DNA from: Nocardioides immobilis
Lineage (GTDB): Bacteria; Actinomycetota; Actinomycetes; Propionibacteriales; Nocardioidaceae
DNA: 37,399 bases
Direction: 5' to 3'
Assembly: GCF_003515065.1 (NCBI RefSeq)
Contig: NZ_QXGH01000051.1
Location: 1 to 37,399, forward strand
A program made the translations under genes and the position numbers. Below, one piece after another: positions 16,826-24,953 of this stretch. How positions within the stretch are numbered: the stretch's first letter is position 1; every line of letters begins with the position of its first letter. Under the pieces are notes generated by a model, which did not search any database, was not told where the DNA came from, and saw only the letters and a list, made by a program, of their open reading frames with translations.

Positions 16826-17717
16826 TTCGTCGGTGACGACTGCCGATCGAAGTCCGTTCGAGGTGCGCCTCGACAACTTCGAGGGCCCGTTCGACCTGTT
16901 GCTCAGCCTGATCTCGAAGCACAAGCTCGACGTCACCGAGATCGCTCTCTCCCAGGTCACCGACGAGTTCATCGCCCACACGAAGAGGCTGACGGCCGAC
17001 GGCAACGTCGATCTGGAGGAGACGACGTCCTTCCTGCTCGTCGCCGCGACCCTGCTGGACCTCAAGGCCGCCCGGCTGCTGCCCCAGGGTGATGTCGAGG
17101 ACGAGGAGGACCTCGCCCTGCTCGAGGCGCGTGACCTGCTGTTCGCGCGGCTGCTGCAGTACAAGGCCTACAAGCAGATCGCCGGCGTGCTCGACGTACG
17201 GCTCGCAGCCGAGTCGCGCCGCTACCCGCGTGCGGTCGGGCTGGAGGACCGGTTCGCCAGTCTGCTTCCCGAGGTGCTGATCGGCATCGGTCTCGAGCAG
17301 TTCGCGGGCCTCGCCGCCAGGGCGCTCGAGCCCAAGCCGGACGCCGAGATCACCCTCCACCACATCCACGCACCGGCCGTCAGCGTCCGAGAGCAGGCGG
17401 GGATCGTGATGGACCGGCTGCAGCGCTCCGGGACGATGACGTTCCGGGCCCTCTGTGGGGACTCGCCCGACACTCTCACCACGGTGGCGCGCTTCCTGTC
17501 GCTGCTCGAGCTGTTCCGCGAGGGCGTGGTTGCCTTCGAGCAGGCGACCGCGCTCGGCGAGCTGAGCGTGCGGTGGACCGGCACCGACCACGACATCGAC
17601 GTCGACGCCGTGATCACCGACGAGTTCGACGGCGCACCCCCGCCCGACCACCCGCCCGACGACGGGCCCGACGACCAGCCCCATGACCAGCCCGAGGAGA
17701 AGACAGATGACGACTGA
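16815..17717 (+). CDS. scpA: Segregation and condensation protein A
   Basis: A 300-residue kleisin subunit of the SMC-ScpAB condensin. The family N-terminus FEVRLDNFEGPFDLLLSLIS is at about residues 14-33, followed by KHKLDVTEIALSQVTDEF and ETTSFLLVAATLLDLKAARLLP. The C-terminal winged-helix region (MTFRALCGDSPDTLTTVARF, LLELFREGVVAFEQ) contacts SMC. A Pro/Asp-rich tail (DHPPDDGPDDQPHDQPEEK) is unusual but of low complexity. The start is GTG 16815 (overlapping the previous gene) or GTG 16833, which has CATGAT 6 nt upstream, resembling the leaderless pattern. The stop overlaps scpB by 11 nt. Confidence 0.94.
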   Translation: MSHDSSVTTADRSPFEVRLDNFEGPFDLLLSLISKHKLDVTEIALSQVTDEFIAHTKRLTADGNVDLEETTSFLLVAATLLDLKAARLLPQGDVEDEEDLALLEARDLLFARLLQYKAYKQIAGVLDVRLAAESRRYPRAVGLEDRFASLLPEVLIGIGLEQFAGLAARALEPKPDAEITLHHIHAPAVSVREQAGIVMDRLQRSGTMTFRALCGDSPDTLTTVARFLSLLELFREGVVAFEQATALGELSVRWTGTDHDIDVDAVITDEFDGAPPPDHPPDDGPDDQPHDQPEEKTDDD

Positions 17718-18372
17718 CGACGTCCTCGCCGTACCCGTGGCCGAGCTGCGCCCCGCCCTCGAGGCGGTGCTCATGGTCGCCGACCAGCCGCTCGACCAGG
17801 TCGCCCTCGCGACCGCGGTGGGCTATCCCGAGGGAGAGGTCGCCGAGGCGCTCGCTGCGCTCGCAGGGGAGTACGACGAGCAGGGCCGCGGGTTCGAGCT
17901 GCGCAACGTCGCGGGTGGCTGGCGGTACTACACCCGCGACGAGTTCGCCTCCGTCGTGGAGGCGTTCGTGCTCGACGGCCAGCAGGCGCGGCTGACCCAG
18001 GCCGCCCTGGAGACGCTCGCGGTGGTCGCCTACCAGCAGCCGGTGTCGCGGGCCCGGGTGTCGGCGATCCGCGGTGTCAACGTCGACGGCGTGATGCGGA
18101 CCCTCGTCAACCGCGGCCTGGTCGAGGAGGCCGGGCACGACGGCGAGCACGGCGCCACCCTCTACCGCACCACGACGTACTTCCTCGAGCGGATCGGTGT
18201 CGTCTCCCTCGACGAGCTCCCCGAGCTGGCGCCCTACCTGCCCGAGATGTCGGACATGGAGGACGAGCTCGCGTCCCAGGCTGCCGGACCGGACGCCGTG
18301 ACGGCGGAGCCCGAGGTGGGGCCCGAGGTGGAGCCGGTGGATCCGGTCGAGGATCCCGAAGGGGAGTCGTGA
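17707..18372 (+). CDS. scpB: Segregation and condensation protein B
   Basis: A 221-residue ScpB, the tandem winged-helix partner of ScpA in the SMC complex. The diagnostic segments are LRPALEAVLMVADQPLDQVA, LRNVAGGWRYYTR, and LTQAALETLAVVAYQQPVSR followed by ARVSAIRGVNVDGVMRTLVN and RGLVEEAG. The last 40 residues are acidic and Pro/Glu-rich with a short repeat (EVGPEVEPVDPVEDPEGES), probably disordered. ATG at 17707 has GAGGAGA (17694-17700) 6 nt upstream. It overlaps both scpA and the GTGA start of rluB, so the three are translationally coupled. Confidence 0.95.
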   Translation: MTTDDVLAVPVAELRPALEAVLMVADQPLDQVALATAVGYPEGEVAEALAALAGEYDEQGRGFELRNVAGGWRYYTRDEFASVVEAFVLDGQQARLTQAALETLAVVAYQQPVSRARVSAIRGVNVDGVMRTLVNRGLVEEAGHDGEHGATLYRTTTYFLERIGVVSLDELPELAPYLPEMSDMEDELASQAAGPDAVTAEPEVGPEVEPVDPVEDPEGES

Positions 18373-19136
18373 CCCGCGAGATCGAGACCGACGACGAGGG
18401 CCTGGTCCGGCTGCAGAAGCTCCTGGCCCAGTCGGGCGTCGCATCCCGCCGGAAGTGCGAGGAGCTGATGCTCGACGGGGAGGTCGAGGTCGACGGCGAG
18501 ATCGTCACCCGGCTCGGGACCAAGGTCGACCCACGCACGGCGGTCATCAAGGTCTCCGGACAGCGGCTGCCGCCGATCAGCGACCACGTCTACCTGGTGC
18601 TCAACAAGCCGCGCGGCGTGGTCTCGACGATGGCCGACCCCGGAGGTCGGCGCACGATCAGCGACGTGGTCGCCGACCGCCTCGCCGAGGACCCGGCGCT
18701 GCGGCTGTTCCACGTCGGCCGCCTCGACACCGACACGTCGGGCCTGCTCCTGCTCACGAACGACGGCGACTTCGCGCACCGGATGGCGCACCCGTCGTAC
18801 GAGGTCGAGAAGACGTACGTCGCCGAGGTGGACGGTCGGCTGGCCCGCGGCACCATCGCGGACCTGCTGGCCGGGGTCGAGCTGGACGACGGGCCGGTAC
18901 GGGTACGACGGGCCCGGGTGATCGACGCCGCCGCGAACAAGTCGATCGTGGAGCTGGTCATCCACGAGGGTCGCAACCGGATCGTGCGCCGGCTTCTCGA
19001 CCACGTGGGCCACCCGGTGAAGCTCTTGACCCGCACCCGGTTCGGGCCGGTCGAGCTCGGCACGCTCCCCGCGGGCGAGACGCGTGAGCTCACGAACGAC
19101 GAGCTCGGTCAGCTCCTGGAGTCCGTCGGGCTCTAG
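18369..19136 (+). CDS. rluB: Pseudouridine synthase RluB/RsuA family
   Basis: A 255-residue rRNA pseudouridine synthase. An N-terminal S4 domain (VRLQKLLAQSGVASRRKCEE) is followed by the catalytic domain with VLNKPRGVVSTMADPGGR and the catalytic-Asp motif GRLDTDTSGLLLLTNDG. EGRNRIVRRLLDHVGHPV is the conserved C-terminal block. Members modify 23S rRNA near U2605 (RluB) or 16S U516 (RsuA); the scpB neighbourhood favours the RluB type. GTG at 18369 overlaps the scpB stop by 4 nt. Confidence 0.93.
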   Translation: MTREIETDDEGLVRLQKLLAQSGVASRRKCEELMLDGEVEVDGEIVTRLGTKVDPRTAVIKVSGQRLPPISDHVYLVLNKPRGVVSTMADPGGRRTISDVVADRLAEDPALRLFHVGRLDTDTSGLLLLTNDGDFAHRMAHPSYEVEKTYVAEVDGRLARGTIADLLAGVELDDGPVRVRRARVIDAAANKSIVELVIHEGRNRIVRRLLDHVGHPVKLLTRTRFGPVELGTLPAGETRELTNDELGQLLESVGL

Positions 19137-19154
19137 CGGCGGGCCGCGCCGGGC

Positions 19155-19160
19155 TACCGT
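19155..19160 (+). promoter_or_regulatory. -10 hexamer of the AraC-family gene
   Basis: TACCGT ends 6 nt before the GTG at 19167. The intervening GGGGGA is too close to the start to act as a ribosome-binding site, so a leaderless transcript is likely. Confidence 0.5.
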
Positions 19161-19166
19161 GGGGGA

Positions 19167-19991
19167 GTGATCCCGGTTCCTCCGGTGCCTCACGGGCTCC
19201 GGCCGTACGTCGTCGCGAGGATCCCCTACGACGTCGAGTTCGGTGCGCCCGGCGTGCACCGCGGCCTACCGGGGACCTCGCTCACGTTCGTGCTGCCGCT
19301 CGACGAACCCCTCCGCGTCTCCTGGGACGGCAAGGCGGACTCCCTCCACTCCGCGTGGTCGTCCCTCTCGGGCCTGCATCCCGCGCCGGCCGCCGTCCAC
19401 CACGACGGCAGCCAGCGCGGCGTCCAGCTCGCCCTCACCATCGCCGGAGCCCGAGCCATCCTCGGCCTTCCTGCCGCCGCGCTCGCCGGCACTCTCACCG
19501 ACGTCGACGAGGCCGTGGTGCCGCGGCCGCTGCGCGAGCTCCCCGGTCGGCTCCACGACGCGGCCACCTGGCCGCAGCGGATCTCCGTCGTCGACCGCAC
19601 GCTCGCGTCCCTCGTCGCCCACTCGGACGGCACCGGCCCCCAGGTGGAGGTGGGTCACGCGCTGGCGCGGCTGACCCGAGGGGTCCGGGTGACCGAGGTC
19701 GCCGAGGAGGTCGGGTACAGCCGCCGGCGGCTGTCGACCCTGGTCCGGGACGAGTGTGGCGTCACCCCGAAGGAGTTCCAGCGCGTGGCACGGTTCGAGC
19801 TGGCCCGCGGCCTGCTCGGCCGGGTCCCTCTCGCCGAGGTGGCGGCCCGCTGCGGCTACAGCGACCAGGCGCACCTCAGTCGGGAGTGGTCGGCGCTCGC
19901 CGGCTGCTCGCCGACCACCTGGCTCCGCGAGGAGTTCCCGTTCGTTCAAGACGGCGGGCCCGGTGGGGACGCAGGCTGGGACCATGACTGA
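19167..19991 (+). CDS. AraC-family transcriptional regulator
   Basis: A 274-residue regulator with a C-terminal AraC/XylS double helix-turn-helix (about residues 165-265): RVTEVAEEVGYSRRRLSTLV, then DECGVTPKEFQRVARFELAR and PLAEVAARCGYSDQAHLSRE with the closing GCSPTTW. The N-terminal 150 residues have a cupin-like character (TSLTFVLPLDEPLRVSWDGK) seen in regulators of this kind. The ligand is unknown. The next gene, a VOC-fold protein, overlaps it by 8 nt and is probably cotranscribed; AraC-VOC pairs often handle small-molecule binding or resistance. The start is set by the -10 box TACCGT 6 nt upstream. Confidence 0.88.
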   Translation: MIPVPPVPHGLRPYVVARIPYDVEFGAPGVHRGLPGTSLTFVLPLDEPLRVSWDGKADSLHSAWSSLSGLHPAPAAVHHDGSQRGVQLALTIAGARAILGLPAAALAGTLTDVDEAVVPRPLRELPGRLHDAATWPQRISVVDRTLASLVAHSDGTGPQVEVGHALARLTRGVRVTEVAEEVGYSRRRLSTLVRDECGVTPKEFQRVARFELARGLLGRVPLAEVAARCGYSDQAHLSREWSALAGCSPTTWLREEFPFVQDGGPGGDAGWDHD

Positions 19992-20391
19992 GACGAGAGA
20001 GACTTCGACCACGGCGGCCGGCGTGCGCCTCTGGGCGGCCATGGCCTTCGACGACGTCGACCGGATGGTCGAGTGGCTGCGGGTGATCGGGTTCCGCGAG
20101 CACGCGACCTACCGCGACGAGGAGGGCCGGGTGGCCCACGCCGAGTGGGTGTGGCCCGGTGGCGGCGGCATCATGTTCGGCGCCCGGCGCGACGACAGCC
20201 CGCTGCACGAACCCGGGAAGTCCGGCCTCTACCTGGTCGCCGACGACCCGGACAGGGTCTTCGACGCCGCCGTCGCGGCAGGTGCGACCGTGCAGCGGCC
20301 GATGGTCGACCAGGAGTACGGCGGCCGCAGTGGCAGCGTGCTCGACCCGGAGGGGAACCACTGGTCCTTCGGGTCCTACCAGCCGTCGTGA
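19984..20391 (+). CDS. VOC (glyoxalase/bleomycin-resistance) fold protein
   Basis: A 135-residue protein of the vicinal oxygen chelate superfamily. The pattern is RLWAAMAFDDVDRMVEWLRV then IGFREHATYRDEEGRVAHAE, GGGIMFG, LYLVADDPDRVFDAAVAAGA and the closing SVLDPEGNHWSFGSYQPS, in which the Glu and the aspartate-proline turn are typical. Members include glyoxalase I, dioxygenases and drug-binding proteins; no substrate can be assigned. The ATG is at 19984, overlapping the AraC gene, and the length is normal for a single-domain VOC protein. Confidence 0.88.
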   Translation: MTETRETSTTAAGVRLWAAMAFDDVDRMVEWLRVIGFREHATYRDEEGRVAHAEWVWPGGGGIMFGARRDDSPLHEPGKSGLYLVADDPDRVFDAAVAAGATVQRPMVDQEYGGRSGSVLDPEGNHWSFGSYQPS

Positions 20392-20402
20392 GAGGGGATC
20401 GC

Positions 20403-20408
20403 TAGCCT
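20403..20408 (+). promoter_or_regulatory. -10 hexamer of tyrA
   Basis: TAGCCT ends 6 nt before the GTG at 20415, within the 23-nt gap after the VOC gene. Predicts a leaderless tyrA mRNA. Confidence 0.5.
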
Positions 20409-20414
20409 TACCGC

Positions 20415-21485
20415 GTGTCTGATCTCCTTCCCGGCCCGGTCGAGGTCGTCGGCGCAGGACTGATCGGCACCTCGATCGCCCTCGCCTGCCGGCGGGCCGG
20501 CATCGACGTACTGCTGTCCGACACGTCGCCTGAGCACCTGCGCACCGCGTCCGGCCTCGGGGCCGGCCACCCGAAGCTGCCAGGGGACGTGGCTGCGCTG
20601 GTCGTGGTGGCGGTGCCTCCCGACCACCTCGGTGAGGCGATCGAAGCCGCCCTCGACGCCGCCGGCGAGGACACGGTCGTGACCGATGTCGGCAGCGTGA
20701 AGGCGGCTCCGCTCGCCGCCGTCGCCGGCCATCGGGCGCTCTCGCGCTACGTCGGCAGCCATCCGATGGCAGGCAGCGAGCGGTCCGGGCCGTTGGCGGC
20801 GTCGGCCGACCTGTTCAGCGGCCGGCCGTGGGCGATCACGGCCCACGCAGGAGCCGCGGCGACCGCTGTTCGCCGGGTCGCGACGCTCGTCGAGATCTGC
20901 GGTGCGGTGCCCGTCATGCTGACCCCCGCCGAGCACGACAAGGCCGTCGCACGCACGTCCCACGTGCCCCACCTGCTCGCCTCCCTGGTCGCCGGCACCC
21001 TCGCCGGCGCCGCGCCCGAGCACCTCGCCCTCACCGGCCAGGGCGTCCGCGACGTGACCCGGGTCGCGGGCGGCGACCCGGCGCTCTACAGCCAGATCAT
21101 CGGCGGGAACAGCGAGGCGGTAGCGGTGCTGCTGCGCGAGGTTCGCGACCGCCTCGACCTCGCCCTGGACGCCGTGGCCGACGGCGACCGCGCCGGCCTC
21201 GAGTCGCTGCTGGCCCACGGGCTGGCCGGCACCCGCGCCATTCCCGGCAAGCACGGCGGGCCGATGCAGGCGGTCGCGGCCGTGCACGTCGCCGTGCCGG
21301 ACCATCCAGGCGAGCTGGCCCGGCTGTTCGCCGATGTCGGGGCCAGCGGCGTCAACATCGAGGACGTGCGGATCGACCACGACCCGGGCCGGCCGGTCGG
21401 CCTGGTCGAGCTCGACGTCGCGGAGAGCCGCGCGGAGGAGCTGCTGGCTGCGCTCGAATCGAGGGGTTGGGTGACTCACCGGTAG
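20415..21485 (+). CDS. tyrA: Prephenate dehydrogenase with C-terminal ACT domain
   Basis: A 356-residue enzyme of tyrosine synthesis (prephenate to 4-hydroxyphenylpyruvate, NAD-dependent). The NAD site is EVVGAGLIGTSIALACRRAG with GAGLIG at about 13-18. VVTDVGSVKAAP and SHPMAGSERSGP (His near 116) are catalytic-domain landmarks; RTSHVPHLLAS holds a second conserved His. The last ~65 residues (VAVPDHPGELARLFADVGAS, GVNIEDVRID) are an ACT domain, likely giving feedback control by tyrosine, an inference from the family. In actinobacteria tyrA is commonly beside cmk, as here. The start is fixed by the TAGCCT box 6 nt upstream of GTG 20415. Confidence 0.94.
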   Translation: MSDLLPGPVEVVGAGLIGTSIALACRRAGIDVLLSDTSPEHLRTASGLGAGHPKLPGDVAALVVVAVPPDHLGEAIEAALDAAGEDTVVTDVGSVKAAPLAAVAGHRALSRYVGSHPMAGSERSGPLAASADLFSGRPWAITAHAGAAATAVRRVATLVEICGAVPVMLTPAEHDKAVARTSHVPHLLASLVAGTLAGAAPEHLALTGQGVRDVTRVAGGDPALYSQIIGGNSEAVAVLLREVRDRLDLALDAVADGDRAGLESLLAHGLAGTRAIPGKHGGPMQAVAAVHVAVPDHPGELARLFADVGASGVNIEDVRIDHDPGRPVGLVELDVAESRAEELLAALESRGWVTHR

Positions 21486-21488
21486 CAT
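21483..21488 (+). promoter_or_regulatory. -10 hexamer of cmk overlapping the tyrA stop
   Basis: TAGCAT ends 8 nt before the GTG at 21497. Its first three bases are the tyrA stop codon TAG. Confidence 0.45.
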
Positions 21489-21496
21489 GGTCGCCT

Positions 21497-22180
21497 GTGG
21501 ATGCAGGTGATCTGAGCTCGCTCGTCGTGGCCGTCGACGGTACGTCGGGCTCGGGCAAGTCGAGCACCTGCCGGGCGGTCGCCGACCGGCTCGGGCTGCG
21601 TTATCTCGACACCGGCGCGATGTACCGCGCGGTGGCCTGGTGGATGCTGCAGCACGACGTCAACATCTACGAGGTCAACGAGGTGAGCGCGCACGCCGCG
21701 ACGCCCCGCCTCGAGTCGGGCACCGACCCGCTGAACCCCACGATCACCCTCGACGGGGTCGACGTAGCGGTCGCGATCCGCAGCGACGCCGTCAACGCGG
21801 CGGTCTCGCCGGTGAGCGCGGTGCCGGCCGTCCGGGCGCGCCTGGTCGAGCTGCAGCGGGCGATCATCGCCGGTGGCGGCATCGTCGTCGAGGGCCGTGA
21901 CATCGGCTCGGTCGTCTGGCCGGACGCCGGTCTCAAGGTCTATCTCACGGCCGACCCGGCCGCGCGGGCCGCGCGTCGGGCCGCCGAGGCCGGGTCCGAC
22001 GACGTCACGGCGACCCAGGAGTCGCTGCTGCACCGCGACCGGATCGACTCCGGGCGGGCGGTGGCGCCGCTGACGATGCCTGACGGGGCCGTCCACATCG
22101 ACACGACCGACCTGACCCTCGACCAGGTCGTCGACCGGGTGGTCAGCCTCGCGACCGCGCCGGCAGACGTCTCGCCATGA
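21497..22180 (+). CDS. cmk: Cytidylate kinase
   Basis: A 227-residue (d)CMP kinase, phosphorylating CMP and dCMP with ATP. The P-loop is DGTSGSGKSS at residues 14-23. LRYLDTGAMYRAVAWWMLQH is the signature substrate region. GGGIVVEGRDIGSVVWPDAG and the LID-like RAARRAAEAGSDDVTATQES with HRDRIDSGRAVAPL complete the family pattern. The length is typical. It starts 11 nt after tyrA ends and is followed by plsC and der, an order conserved across actinobacteria. It supplies the CDP/dCDP pool in the same window as CTP synthase. Confidence 0.95.
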   Translation: MDAGDLSSLVVAVDGTSGSGKSSTCRAVADRLGLRYLDTGAMYRAVAWWMLQHDVNIYEVNEVSAHAATPRLESGTDPLNPTITLDGVDVAVAIRSDAVNAAVSPVSAVPAVRARLVELQRAIIAGGGIVVEGRDIGSVVWPDAGLKVYLTADPAARAARRAAEAGSDDVTATQESLLHRDRIDSGRAVAPLTMPDGAVHIDTTDLTLDQVVDRVVSLATAPADVSP

Positions 22181-22196
22181 GCAGGGCGACAGCACC

Positions 22197-22919
22197 GTGA
22201 GCACCGCGTCCGCTCATCTCGAGCGGCCGCGCAGCGATGGCGTCCGGTACCCCCGCCGGTGGCTGCTGCACGGCGGCCGTCCCCTGACCCGGTGGATCAT
22301 CCGGCGGTGGTACGACGTGCGCGTCCACCACGCGGATCGGTTCCCCGAGCGCGGGCCGGTCGTGGTGGTCGGCAACCACATCGGCGTGATCGACGGGCCA
22401 CTGATGGCGATCTTCGCGCCGCGTCCGGTCCACGCGCTGACCAAGATCGAGATGTTCCAGAGCAGGCTCGGCTGGTTCCTGACCCTCGCGGGCCAGATTC
22501 CGCTGGACCGGTTCCGGGCCGACCCGCGGGCAGTCCGGGTGGCTCTACGGGTGCTGCGCGACGGCGGGGCGGTCGGCGTGTTCCCGGAGGGCACCCGCGG
22601 CAACGGCGAGCTCGACAGCTTCCGCCGCGGTTCGGCGTACCTCTCGCTGGTGACGGGTGCGACCGTCGTACCCATCACCTTCATCGGCAGCCGGGAGCCC
22701 GGCGGCCACAGCAACTCGCTCCCGCCGAGGCGGGCACGGATCGACATCGTCGTCGGGCACCCGGTGCAGGTCGACGCCGTACCGTGGCCGCGGCTGAGCG
22801 CCCATGTCTCCGCACTGTCGGAAGACCTGCACCAGCGGATGCTGACCGGGTTGAAGGAAGCGCTGGCCGAGACCGGCCGCAGCCTGCCCGGCCCCCTACC
22901 TTCAGGAGAAGTCCTATGA
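22197..22919 (+). CDS. 1-acyl-glycerol-3-phosphate acyltransferase (PlsC family)
   Basis: A 240-residue acyltransferase of phospholipid synthesis. Motif I is NHIGVID (about residues 60-66, the NHxxxxD box). IPLDRFR carries motif II; FPEGTRG (about 129-135) is motif III; TVVPITFIG is motif IV. An N-terminal hydrophobic or amphipathic segment (YPRRWLLHGGRPLTRWIIRRW) probably anchors it to the membrane. It transfers an acyl chain to lysophosphatidate, though other PlsC-like acceptors are possible. The GTG start is preceded by poor AGGGCGA. The stop overlaps the der start (ATGA), so the two are translationally coupled. Confidence 0.9.
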   Translation: MSTASAHLERPRSDGVRYPRRWLLHGGRPLTRWIIRRWYDVRVHHADRFPERGPVVVVGNHIGVIDGPLMAIFAPRPVHALTKIEMFQSRLGWFLTLAGQIPLDRFRADPRAVRVALRVLRDGGAVGVFPEGTRGNGELDSFRRGSAYLSLVTGATVVPITFIGSREPGGHSNSLPPRRARIDIVVGHPVQVDAVPWPRLSAHVSALSEDLHQRMLTGLKEALAETGRSLPGPLPSGEVL

Positions 22920-24283
22920 GTGAGCACGACAGCGCGACCGAGCTGGCGGCGGAGGACCTGCCGTCGGGTCCGGTGCCGGTGCTGGCCGTCGTGGGCCGGC
23001 CCAACGTCGGCAAGTCCACCCTGGTCAACCGGATCCTCGGCCGCCGCGAGGCGGTCGTGGAGGACGTCCCGGGCGTGACCCGGGACCGGGTCTCCTACGA
23101 CGCCGAGTGGAACGGCCGGGCGTTCACCGTGGTGGACACCGGAGGCTGGGACCCCGACGCCCGCGGGCTGGCCGAGCGGATCGCCGCGCAGGCCGAGATC
23201 GCGGTCTCCCTCGCCGACGCGACGCTCTTCGTCGTCGACGCCACCGTCGGCATCACCGACGCCGACGAGGAGGTCGTGAAGATCCTGCGCCGCTCGGGCA
23301 AGCCGGTCATCCTCGCGGCCAACAAGGTCGACGACGAACGCGCCGAGGCCGAGGCCTACGGGCTCTGGAACCTCGGGCTGGGGGAGCCGTACGTCGTCTC
23401 CGCTCTGCACGGACGTGGCTCGGGCGACCTGCTGGACGCCGTGCTCGCGGTGCTGCCGGAGCCGCCGGCCGTCTCCGAGAGGGAGTACGGCGGACCGCGC
23501 CGGGTCGCCATCGTCGGCCGGCCCAACGTCGGCAAGTCCTCGCTGCTCAACAAGCTCGCGGGGGAGGAGCGGGTCGTCGTCGACAACGTCGCCGGCACCA
23601 CCGTCGACCCGGTCGACGAGCTGGTCGAGCTGGGCGGCAGGACCTGGCGGTTCGTCGACACCGCGGGCATCCGGAAGCGGGTCAAGGAGGCGTCCGGCCA
23701 CGAGTATTACGCCTGGCTGCGGACCTCGACCGCGATCGAGCGCGCCGAGGTGTGCGTCCTCGTGCTCGACGGCCAGGAGTCGATCGCCGAGCAGGACGTG
23801 CGGATCCTCCAGGCGGTCAGGGAGTCCGGCCGGGCGCTGGTCATCGCGTTCAACAAGTGGGACCTGGTCGATGAGGAGCGGCGCTACTACCTCGACCGGG
23901 AGATCGAGCGCGACCTGGTCCAGGTGCAATGGGCGCCGCGGATCAACATCACGGCGAAGACCGGCTGGCACATCGACCGGCTGGTACCCGCGATCGACAA
24001 GGCGCTGGAGGGTTGGGAGACCCGGGTCACGACGGGCGCGCTGAACGCGTTCCTCGGGCGGCTCGTGGCCGAGCACCCGCACCCGGTCCGGAGCGGCAAG
24101 CAGCCGAAGGTGCTCTTCGGCACCCAGGCGAGCACCGCGCCGCCGACGTTCGTGCTCTTCACCTCGGGCAAGCTGGACGCCGGCTACGAGCGCTTCATCG
24201 AGCGTCGGCTGCGTGAGGAGTTCGGGTTCGTCGGGACGCCGATCGTGATCACGGTGAAGCCGCGGGAGAAGCGGAAGCGCTGA
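22916..24283 (+). CDS. der: GTPase Der (EngA), ribosome assembly
   Basis: A 455-residue double-GTPase. Two G domains are clear: the first with GRPNVGKSTLVNR (about residues 28-40), DTGG and NKVDD; the second with GRPNVGKSSLLNKLAG (about 201), DTAGIRKR and NKWDLVDEE. A C-terminal KH-like domain follows (LNAFLGRLVAEHPHPVRSGK, FGFVGTPIVITVKPREKRKR). It binds 50S precursors. AGGAGAA (22904-22910) precedes the ATG at 22916 by 5 nt. The length is normal. It is the end of the conserved block; the SOS-controlled imuA' promoter follows after 26 nt. Confidence 0.96.
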   Translation: MSEHDSATELAAEDLPSGPVPVLAVVGRPNVGKSTLVNRILGRREAVVEDVPGVTRDRVSYDAEWNGRAFTVVDTGGWDPDARGLAERIAAQAEIAVSLADATLFVVDATVGITDADEEVVKILRRSGKPVILAANKVDDERAEAEAYGLWNLGLGEPYVVSALHGRGSGDLLDAVLAVLPEPPAVSEREYGGPRRVAIVGRPNVGKSSLLNKLAGEERVVVDNVAGTTVDPVDELVELGGRTWRFVDTAGIRKRVKEASGHEYYAWLRTSTAIERAEVCVLVLDGQESIAEQDVRILQAVRESGRALVIAFNKWDLVDEERRYYLDREIERDLVQVQWAPRINITAKTGWHIDRLVPAIDKALEGWETRVTTGALNAFLGRLVAEHPHPVRSGKQPKVLFGTQASTAPPTFVLFTSGKLDAGYERFIERRLREEFGFVGTPIVITVKPREKRKR

Positions 24284-24309
24284 CTTCCGGGGTGCAGCGT
24301 GAGACGCAC

Positions 24310-24338
24310 TTGAATTGTTCGAACAGATGTTCGAACAT
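24310..24338 (+). promoter_or_regulatory. SOS promoter of imuA'-imuB with LexA box
   Basis: TTGAAT (24310-24315) and GAACAT (24333-24338) form -35 and -10 elements separated by exactly 17 nt. That spacer contains the perfect actinobacterial LexA palindrome TCGAACAGATGTTCGA (24319-24334), which overlaps the start of the -10. LexA binding would block RNA polymerase. The GTG of imuA' follows the -10 by 6 nt. Confidence 0.85.
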
Positions 24339-24344
24339 GGGTGA

Positions 24345-24953
24345 GTGAGTGCACAGCCCCTCGAAGTCGTTCGCCCCACCGGCGACGTGGTGGCTGCGCT
24401 CCAGCGCCGGATCGAGTCGCTCCAGGGCGCACCGACCCGGCTGACGGTCCCGGTCCACCCCGCGCTGGAGGGTCTGGTGCAGCTGCGCACCGGAGCGAGC
24501 TATGCCGTCGACTCCGCCTCGCTCGCGCTCGGGCTGGCGGCCGGGGCGTCCCGCTCCGGGGAGTGGGTGGGCTTCGCGGGCTGGGACGACTTCGGCGCGG
24601 AGGCGGCGACCCAGTGGGGCATCGACCTGCGGAGGACGGTGCTGGTGCCCGAGCCGGGCGAGCTGTGGCTCGAGGTCACCGCGGCCCTGGTCGACGTGCT
24701 CAAGGTGGTCGTGCTCAAGCCCACCGCCCTGGTCGACGCGAAGTCGGCGTCGGTGCTCGACGCCCGGCTGCGCGCCCGGTCCTCCGTCCTCGTGGTCTGG
24801 GGGGAGTGGCCACGGGTCGAGGCGCGGCTGAGTGCGGAGCGGGTCGTCTGGGACGGCGTCGGTCGCGGTCGTGGCCGGCTCGACCACCGTGAGCTGAGGG
24901 TCGCGGTCACCCGCGGTGGGCAGCGCTCGGCGCGCGATCTCGTCCTCCAATGA
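24345..24953 (+). CDS. imuA': ImuA'-like mutasome protein
   Basis: A 202-residue protein, the actinobacterial ImuA' type, directly upstream of imuB. The sequence has a RecA-like flavour (LQGAPTRLTVPVHPALEGLV, VLKVVVLKPTALVDAKSASV) but no Walker A, so ATP hydrolysis is not expected from what I see. In Mycobacterium ImuA' bridges ImuB and DnaE2 in error-prone translesion synthesis. GTG 24345 is chosen among three overlapping GTGs (24341, 24345, 24349) because it continues the same frame and sits 6 nt after the -10 box. The stop overlaps the imuB ATG (ATGA). Assignment rests on synteny, SOS box and partner genes more than on sequence motifs. Confidence 0.85.
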   Translation: MSAQPLEVVRPTGDVVAALQRRIESLQGAPTRLTVPVHPALEGLVQLRTGASYAVDSASLALGLAAGASRSGEWVGFAGWDDFGAEAATQWGIDLRRTVLVPEPGELWLEVTAALVDVLKVVVLKPTALVDAKSASVLDARLRARSSVLVVWGEWPRVEARLSAERVVWDGVGRGRGRLDHRELRVAVTRGGQRSARDLVLQ